Of a DNA stretch of 10,640 bases, positions 6,433 to 10,640 are shown piece by piece (the first letter of the stretch is position 1; every line of letters begins with the position of its first letter). The stretch lies in contig NZ_CALTWS010000086.1 of assembly GCF_943913055.1 (NCBI RefSeq), positions 1-10,640 of the forward strand, given 5' to 3'. The DNA comes from an uncultured Brevundimonas sp. GTDB taxonomy: Bacteria > Pseudomonadota > Alphaproteobacteria > Caulobacterales > Caulobacteraceae. The translations under genes were made by a program, and so were the position numbers. The notes beneath the pieces are model-generated. The model was not told where the DNA came from and ran no database searches. It was given only the letters and a program-made list of their open reading frames with translations.

Positions 6433-7124
6433 TGCGTCCAAGGATTGTGATCGGACCGCCGCCAAACCGCGTGCAGGTCGTTCTGAAAATGGCGACATCT
6501 CTGGATGGTCGCATCGCGACCGCGACTGGTGAGAGTAAGTGGATTACCGGAGAGGCAGCGCGATCGCACGGTCACTGGCTTAGAGATGTCTGCAACGCGA
6601 TCGTCGTAGGAGTTGAGACAGTCCTTGCCGACGACCCAGATCTGACCTTTCGCAACCCGTGGAATGATCGGTTAAAGCCCGAGGTCCCCGGTCAACCGTT
6701 GCGCGTTGTTTTGGACAGCCGACTGAGAACACCACCGGATGCAAAGGTCTCCCGCGAGGGCACGCTGATCTTGACAGCCGTGGAGCCCCGAAAGGTGGGC
6801 GGTGCGGAGGTTCATCGGATCGCAGTCGACCACACTGGCAGGCCAAGCGTTGCGGCTATTCTCGAGGCGCTTCTGGCCAGAGGCATTGGCAGTCTTGTTG
6901 TGGAGGGAGGGGGACAAGTTGCCGCCAGCTTCCTCTCCGCCGGGGCAGTAGACATGATCCACTGGTATCGAGCGCCGATTTTGCTTGGTGATGAGGGTCG
7001 CCCATGTGTCGCCAGCTTAGCCCTTGCGAAGCTGGCCGATGCCCCCAAGTTCCGTCGTCTGTCGGCCGAACCTCTCGGAGACGATTTGTGGGAACGCTAC
7101 GAGCGAATCGAGCGTGAGGCCTGA
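6432..7124 (+). CDS. ribD: Riboflavin biosynthesis RibD, reductase domain only
   Basis: Protein of 230 residues matching only the C-terminal reductase half of RibD, which reduces 5-amino-6-ribosylamino-uracil phosphate with NADPH. Visible motifs are KMATSLDGRIA at 19-29, SKWITGE at 35-41, VGVETVLADDPDLTFR at 59-74 and VVEGGGQ at 156-162. The N-terminal cytidine-deaminase-like domain of usual RibD (about 145 residues, with its HAE and PCxxxxxxxxC zinc motifs) is absent. It cannot lie upstream, because nrdR ends at the first base of this ATG. Hand-counted GC over 6481-6780 is about 58%, against about 66% over 6001-6300 in nrdR, and rare TTA leucine codons occur (L81, L196). This suggests transfer or replacement. 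It overlaps nrdR by one base and ends one base before ribE. A general dihydrofolate-reductase-like protein is an alternative, but the context favours RibD. Confidence 0.85.
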   Translation: MRPRIVIGPPPNRVQVVLKMATSLDGRIATATGESKWITGEAARSHGHWLRDVCNAIVVGVETVLADDPDLTFRNPWNDRLKPEVPGQPLRVVLDSRLRTPPDAKVSREGTLILTAVEPRKVGGAEVHRIAVDHTGRPSVAAILEALLARGIGSLVVEGGGQVAASFLSAGAVDMIHWYRAPILLGDEGRPCVASLALAKLADAPKFRRLSAEPLGDDLWERYERIEREA

Positions 7125-7125
7125 C

Positions 7126-7716
7126 ATGTTCACCGGCATCATCACAGACATCGGCCGCGTGCGTTCCGTTCGCCAGACGGACCGTGACCGCCGCTATGAG
7201 GTTGAGACCGTCTGGGACACGGCGACGATCGATCTTGGCGCATCGATCAGCCATGCGGGCTGTTGTCTGACGGTTACTGAGAAAGGTTCTGGCTGGTTCG
7301 CAGTCGAGGTGTCGGGTGAGACGCTGTCGAAGACCACCTTGGGCGAATGGGCCGAGGGGCACCGCGTCAATCTGGAGCGGGCGGCGAAACTGGGCGATGA
7401 ACTGGGCGGCCATATCGTCTCGGGCCACGTGGATGGTCTGGGCCGCGTCGTCTCGGTGACGCCGGACGGTGGCTCGCACCGGATCGACATTGAAGCCCCG
7501 GCACCGCTGCACCGCTATATCGCGCCCAAGGGCTCGATCACGGTGGATGGGGTGTCCCTGACGGTCAACGCCGTCGACGGCGGGACCTTCGGCCTGAATA
7601 TCATCCCCCATACCTGGGAGGCGACCACCTTGGGCACGCTGAACGCACGGGATCGTGTCAATCTGGAGATCGACATGCTGGCGCGATACCTCGCGCGGTG
7701 GCAGGAGACGGCGTGA
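7126..7716 (+). CDS. ribE: Riboflavin synthase alpha chain
   Basis: Enzyme of 196 residues that converts two 6,7-dimethyl-8-ribityllumazine molecules into riboflavin and the pyrimidinedione used by RibH. It starts with the family signature MFTGIITDIG. Two lumazine-binding barrels follow; the first has ASISHAGCCLTV near residues 39-50 and the second GSITVDGVSLTVN near 136-148. IPHTWEATTLG matches the conserved IGPHT-TTL segment. In the first barrel the usual NGVCLTV reads HAGCCLTV, which keeps the CLTV core. The frame is open further upstream, but ATG at 7126 is chosen because of MFTGI and GAGG at 7116-7119. The gene ends in a TGATG overlap with ribB. Confidence 0.95.
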   Translation: MFTGIITDIGRVRSVRQTDRDRRYEVETVWDTATIDLGASISHAGCCLTVTEKGSGWFAVEVSGETLSKTTLGEWAEGHRVNLERAAKLGDELGGHIVSGHVDGLGRVVSVTPDGGSHRIDIEAPAPLHRYIAPKGSITVDGVSLTVNAVDGGTFGLNIIPHTWEATTLGTLNARDRVNLEIDMLARYLARWQETA

Positions 7717-8849
7717 TGCAATTGGCCGCGAACATGAATGACAGCCCGATCAGTCCCATCGAGGACATTCTGGAGGATGCCCGCAACGGGCGGCCCTACA
7801 TCCTGGTGGATGCCGAGGACCGCGAGAACGAGGGGGATGTCATTATCCCTGCCCAGTTCGCGACCCCGGACCAGATCAACTTCATGGCCCGCCATGCGCG
7901 GGGTCTGATCTGTCTGGCCATCACCAGTGACCGGGCGCGGCAGCTGCGCCTGCCACCCATGGCCGCCGACAATCGCACCAGCATGGGTACGGCTTTCACC
8001 GTCTCGATCGAGGCGCGCGAAGGCGTGACGACGGGGATTTCCGCCGCCGACCGGGCCCGGACCGTGCAGGTGGCCTCCGATCCGACCAAGGGAGCCGACG
8101 ACATCGTCTCGCCGGGCCATGTGTTTCCGCTGGTCGCGCGGGACGGCGGCGTTCTGGTACGAACGGGCCACACGGAGGCGGCGGTCGACATCAGCCGCAT
8201 GGCCGGACTGACGCCTGCGGGCGTGATCTGCGAGGTCATGAACGACGACGGATCGATGGCGCGAATGCCCGATCTGGTCGCCTTCGCCCAGCTGCACGGG
8301 CTGAAGATCGGGACCATCGCGGACCTGATCGCCTATCGCCGCCGCACCGAACGCTATGTCGAGCGGATCATGGACACGCCGTTCGACAGTGTCCACGGCG
8401 GGCCGTTCCGCCTGATGCTGTATCGGAACACGATCGAGGGGGCCGAGCACATCGCCCTGGTCAAGGGCAAGGTCGAGGCCGGCAAGCCGACGCTGGTGCG
8501 CATGCACCAGGTCGATTTCGCCGCCGACATCCTGGGTCACGTCGAGGCGCGTCAGGACTATGTGCCCCAGGCCCTTAAGGCGATTTCAGACCATGACGGA
8601 GCGGGCGTGACCGTCTTCCTGCGCGATCCGGATCTGCATGGCCTGGCCGAACGGCTGTCGGGCGTGCCCCGGCCGCAGGCGGCGGATCGGTCGCTGAAGA
8701 ACTACGGTGTCGGCGCGCAAATACTGCTCGATCTGGGCGTGCGCGACATGATCGTGATGAGCTCGACCCGCCCCAATCCCACCGCGCTGGAAGGCTATGG
8801 CCTGCGCATCGTCGGCTGGCGCAGCATGGATGGAGAAGACCAATCCTGA
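7716..8849 (+). CDS. ribB: 3,4-dihydroxy-2-butanone-4-phosphate synthase with degenerate GTP cyclohydrolase II domain
   Basis: Protein of 377 residues. The N-terminal RibB domain (about 14-206) makes 3,4-dihydroxy-2-butanone 4-phosphate from ribulose 5-phosphate. It has DAEDRENEGD at 32-41, REGVTTGISAADRA at 101-114, SPGHVFPL, and the RTGHTEAAVD segment at 149-158. The C-terminal region (about 212-370) resembles RibA: VRMHQVDFAADILG aligns with the VRVHSECLTGDVFG region, and YGVGAQILLDLGV plus LEGYGLRIV are kept. It contains no cysteine at all, so the three zinc ligands are missing, and EGRGIGL is lost. GTP cyclohydrolase II activity is therefore not expected. Non-functional RibA domains of this kind are known in alphaproteobacterial RibBA. 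The ATG at 7716 overlaps the ribE stop and has AGGAG at 7703-7707; GTG 7698 and ATG 7734 are less likely starts. Confidence 0.93.
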   Translation: MQLAANMNDSPISPIEDILEDARNGRPYILVDAEDRENEGDVIIPAQFATPDQINFMARHARGLICLAITSDRARQLRLPPMAADNRTSMGTAFTVSIEAREGVTTGISAADRARTVQVASDPTKGADDIVSPGHVFPLVARDGGVLVRTGHTEAAVDISRMAGLTPAGVICEVMNDDGSMARMPDLVAFAQLHGLKIGTIADLIAYRRRTERYVERIMDTPFDSVHGGPFRLMLYRNTIEGAEHIALVKGKVEAGKPTLVRMHQVDFAADILGHVEARQDYVPQALKAISDHDGAGVTVFLRDPDLHGLAERLSGVPRPQAADRSLKNYGVGAQILLDLGVRDMIVMSSTRPNPTALEGYGLRIVGWRSMDGEDQS

Positions 8850-9307
8850 GCGAACCCATTCGCGTCCTCATTGTCGAGGCGCGCTTCTATGACGATCTGG
8901 CCGACGCCCTGTTGGAAGGGGCGAAGGATGCCCTGCGTGAACAGGGGGTGCAGTTCGACGTCGTCTCCGTGCCCGGCGCGCTGGAGGTACCGACGGTGAT
9001 CGCCCTGGCCGAGGAGGCCGGCCGCTATCCGACCGCGCCTCGCTATGACGGCTATGTGGCGCTGGGCTGTGTGATCCGTGGCGAGACCTATCATTTCGAG
9101 ATCGTCTCGGATCAATCGGCGGCGGGCATCCGCAATCTGGGCCTGAAGGGAATCATCATCGGCAACGGCATCCTGACCACCGAGGATGAGCATCAGGCCT
9201 GGGCGCGCGCCCGGATCAGCGAAGGCGACAAGGGCGGCGGCGCGGCCCGCGCGGCCCTGGACCTGATTGCGCTGCGCAGGCGGCTTCGCGTAGGACTGGG
9301 ATCGTGA
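8846..9307 (+). CDS. ribH: 6,7-dimethyl-8-ribityllumazine synthase, CTG start
   Basis: Enzyme of 153 residues that joins the RibB product with the RibD-pathway pyrimidine to form 6,7-dimethyl-8-ribityllumazine. VPGALEVP is at 42-49. ALGCVIRGETYHFE at 72-85 includes the conserved His83, and GNGILTTEDEHQAW is near the C-terminus. The conserved first strand and loop, IRVLIVEARFY at 5-15, is in frame only if translation starts before 8858. No ATG, GTG or TTG is available there. CTG at 8846 is the best start: GGAGAAG at 8832-8838 lies 7 bases upstream, the codon overlaps the ribB stop as CTGA, and the length becomes normal for the family. A start at TTG 8912 would remove the first strand. ATT at 8858 is a weaker alternative. 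The gene overlaps nusB by GTGA. Confidence 0.9.
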   Translation: MSEPIRVLIVEARFYDDLADALLEGAKDALREQGVQFDVVSVPGALEVPTVIALAEEAGRYPTAPRYDGYVALGCVIRGETYHFEIVSDQSAAGIRNLGLKGIIIGNGILTTEDEHQAWARARISEGDKGGGAARAALDLIALRRRLRVGLGS

Positions 9308-9831
9308 CCCAGCCCAACAGCATTCAATCCGTCCTCGAACAACTGGCCGAAAACCAGAAGGCCAATGCCGAGCCTCAACTGAGCAGCCGCCAGCGGCGTG
9401 CGCGCACGGTCGCGCGCCTGGCCGCCGTCCAGGCCCTGTATCAGATGGAACTGGCGGGCGAGGGCGTGGACACTGTCATCACCGAATTCTCCAACCACCG
9501 TTTCGACGCCGACATCGAGGGCGAGCCCCTGGCCGAGGCGGACGAGGACTATTTCGCCCAGATCGTGCGTGGTGTGGTCGGCGAGCAGTCGGCCATCGAT
9601 GCCGCGGTCAAGGCGCGTCTGGCCTCCAACTGGCGGCTGGAGCGGCTGGACTCGACCCTGCGCGCCCTGTTGCGCAGCGGGGCGTGGGAGTTGCGGTCGC
9701 GGCCCGACGTGCCGCGCGAGATTGTCATTGACGAATATGTCGAACTGGCCAAGGCCTTCTTCGACGAGGCCGAGGCCAAGTTCGTCAACGCCGCCCTGGA
9801 CGGGGTGGCGCGGGACGTTCGCGCGGCCTGA
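9304..9831 (+). CDS. nusB: Transcription antitermination factor NusB
   Basis: All-helical RNA-binding protein of 175 residues that works with NusE (ribosomal protein S10) at boxA in rRNA antitermination. The core begins at about residue 33 with ARTVARLAAVQALYQMEL. Later segments RLDSTLRALLRSGAWEL, DVPREIVIDEYVELAK and KFVNAALDGVAR are characteristic. The core is normal, while about 30 N-terminal residues, rich in Q, N and E, form an extension of unknown role. The GTG start at 9304 overlaps the ribH stop by four bases (GTGA) and AGGA at 9292-9295 is well placed. The ribH-nusB pairing is common in bacteria. The gene ends in a TGATG overlap with thiL. Confidence 0.95.
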   Translation: MTQPNSIQSVLEQLAENQKANAEPQLSSRQRRARTVARLAAVQALYQMELAGEGVDTVITEFSNHRFDADIEGEPLAEADEDYFAQIVRGVVGEQSAIDAAVKARLASNWRLERLDSTLRALLRSGAWELRSRPDVPREIVIDEYVELAKAFFDEAEAKFVNAALDGVARDVRAA

Positions 9832-10640
9832 TGCCCTCGGTCGATGTCGCCGGTGAGTTCGAGACCATCCGGCGACTGTTCGCGCCCCTGGCGCATCCCG
9901 AGTGGGGCAGGGGGCTGAAGGACGATGTGGCCGTCGTGCCGTCGCGGCCCGGCTTCGATCTGGTCCTGACCAAGGATGCGATGGTCGAGGGGGTGCACTT
10001 TCTGCCCGACGACCCGCTGGACACGGTGGCGCAGAAGCTGTTGCGGGTGAACCTGTCCGACCTGGCGGCCAAGGGAGCGGAAGCCTTCGGCTATATGCTG
10101 GCCTGTCATTGGTCCGACCGCTGCGGCTGGCCCGAGCGGGAGGCCTTCGTCGACGGCCTGCGTCGCGATCAGGCGATCTTCGAAGTTCTGCTGCTGGGCG
10201 GCGACACGGTCTCGACCAAGGGGCCGGCCAGCTTCTCCCTGACCCTGATGGGATGGACGCCCAGGGGGCGAACGGTCGGGCGAGTGGGAGCCAGGCCCGG
10301 CGATGTGGTCATGGTCACGGGCGCGATCGGTGACGGCTGGCTGGGCCTGCAGGCGGCGCAGGGCAAGCTGTCGCTGGAGATGGAGCGGATCATCGCCCTG
10401 GTCGAACATTATCGCCGACCCATGCCCCAGACGGATTTCGCCACCACGATCCGCGATCTGGCCACTGCCTCGGTCGATGTGTCGGACGGCCTGATCGCGG
10501 ATCTGGGCCACATCGCCTCGGCCAGCGGGGTCGGGCTGGAGATCGATCTGGAGGTCACGCCCCTGTCTCTGGCCGGCCAGGCCTGGTTCGAGCAGAGGGT
10601 CGATCCGCAGGCCGCGCTTGAAAAGCTGGCCACTGGAGGT
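9831..10640 (+). CDS. thiL: Thiamine-monophosphate kinase, 3' end cut by the window
   Basis: The first 270 codons of an open frame that continues past the window. ThiL phosphorylates thiamine monophosphate to thiamine diphosphate with ATP. The start MPSVDVAGEFETIRRLFAPL is typical. Mg/ATP-binding motifs are LKDDVAV at 29-35 (usually GDDAA), TKDAMVEGVHF at 47-57, RVNLSDLAAKGA at 72-83, LLGGDT at 121-126, VTGAIGDG at 162-169 and ASVDVSDGLIADLGH at 213-227. The sequence stops inside ATGG, just where the GGEDYEL motif is expected, so the C-terminal quarter is outside the window. The ATG at 9831 overlaps the nusB stop (TGATG), which implies translational coupling. Usual length is 310-340 residues. 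Confidence 0.93.
   Translation, partial: MPSVDVAGEFETIRRLFAPLAHPEWGRGLKDDVAVVPSRPGFDLVLTKDAMVEGVHFLPDDPLDTVAQKLLRVNLSDLAAKGAEAFGYMLACHWSDRCGWPEREAFVDGLRRDQAIFEVLLLGGDTVSTKGPASFSLTLMGWTPRGRTVGRVGARPGDVVMVTGAIGDGWLGLQAAQGKLSLEMERIIALVEHYRRPMPQTDFATTIRDLATASVDVSDGLIADLGHIASASGVGLEIDLEVTPLSLAGQAWFEQRVDPQAALEKLATGG

Noticed and set aside
6400..6480. FMN riboswitch ahead of the rib genes
   Set aside because: There is no intergenic space between nrdR and ribD, and no RFN-like structured leader is seen before glyA.
7024..7125. Upstream extension of ribE by 34 codons
   Set aside because: It overlaps the end of ribD and lies before the conserved MFTGI start, which has its own well-spaced GAGG.
8912..8914. 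TTG as the ribH start
   Set aside because: It would remove the conserved first strand and substrate-contact region IRVLIVEARFY, and no good Shine-Dalgarno precedes it.

Overview
The window reads as chromosomal DNA of a GC-rich alphaproteobacterium of the Caulobacterales type (Brevundimonas/Caulobacter-like). The pointers are the Shemin-type 5-aminolevulinate synthase, the gene order glyA-nrdR-ribD-ribE-ribB-ribH-nusB-thiL, a RibB with a dead GTP cyclohydrolase II tail, and strong GC-ending codon use. Genus is an inference from gene content. All ten complete genes and the two partial-context ends lie on the + strand. No tRNA, rRNA, CRISPR array or transposase is seen.

Region 1 (1-2921) is valine catabolism. 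A 3-hydroxyisobutyryl-CoA hydrolase and a 3-hydroxyisobutyrate dehydrogenase (mmsB) carry out two consecutive steps. Between them lies a predicted lipoprotein with a methyltransferase-like fold and a degenerate SAM motif. A short inverted repeat covers the mmsB ribosome binding site.

Region 2 (2922-4606) is haem synthesis. hemA starts at TTG and has a 130-base upstream gap holding a perfect Fur-type palindrome and a 9-base direct repeat. A REPIN-like pair of inverted palindromes fills the gap behind hemA and abuts a small conserved hypothetical gene (DUF6898-like).

Region 3 (4607-10640, runs off the end) is one tightly packed operon. glyA and nrdR supply one-carbon units and control of ribonucleotide reductases, followed by riboflavin synthesis genes, nusB and the start of thiL. 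A candidate NrdR box overlaps a plausible promoter -35 element in front of glyA, so NrdR may control its own operon. From nrdR onward every gene overlaps or nearly touches the next.

The most unusual feature is the riboflavin block. RibD has only the reductase domain; the deaminase domain is absent and there is no space for it. The gene is clearly lower in GC than its neighbours. RibB carries a GTP cyclohydrolase II-like domain without zinc cysteines. The first two steps of the pyrimidine branch are therefore not encoded here. ribH appears to start at a CTG codon that standard gene callers miss. I see no wholly new multi-gene system; the split and partly replaced riboflavin operon and the cis-regulatory sites are the points worth pursuing.
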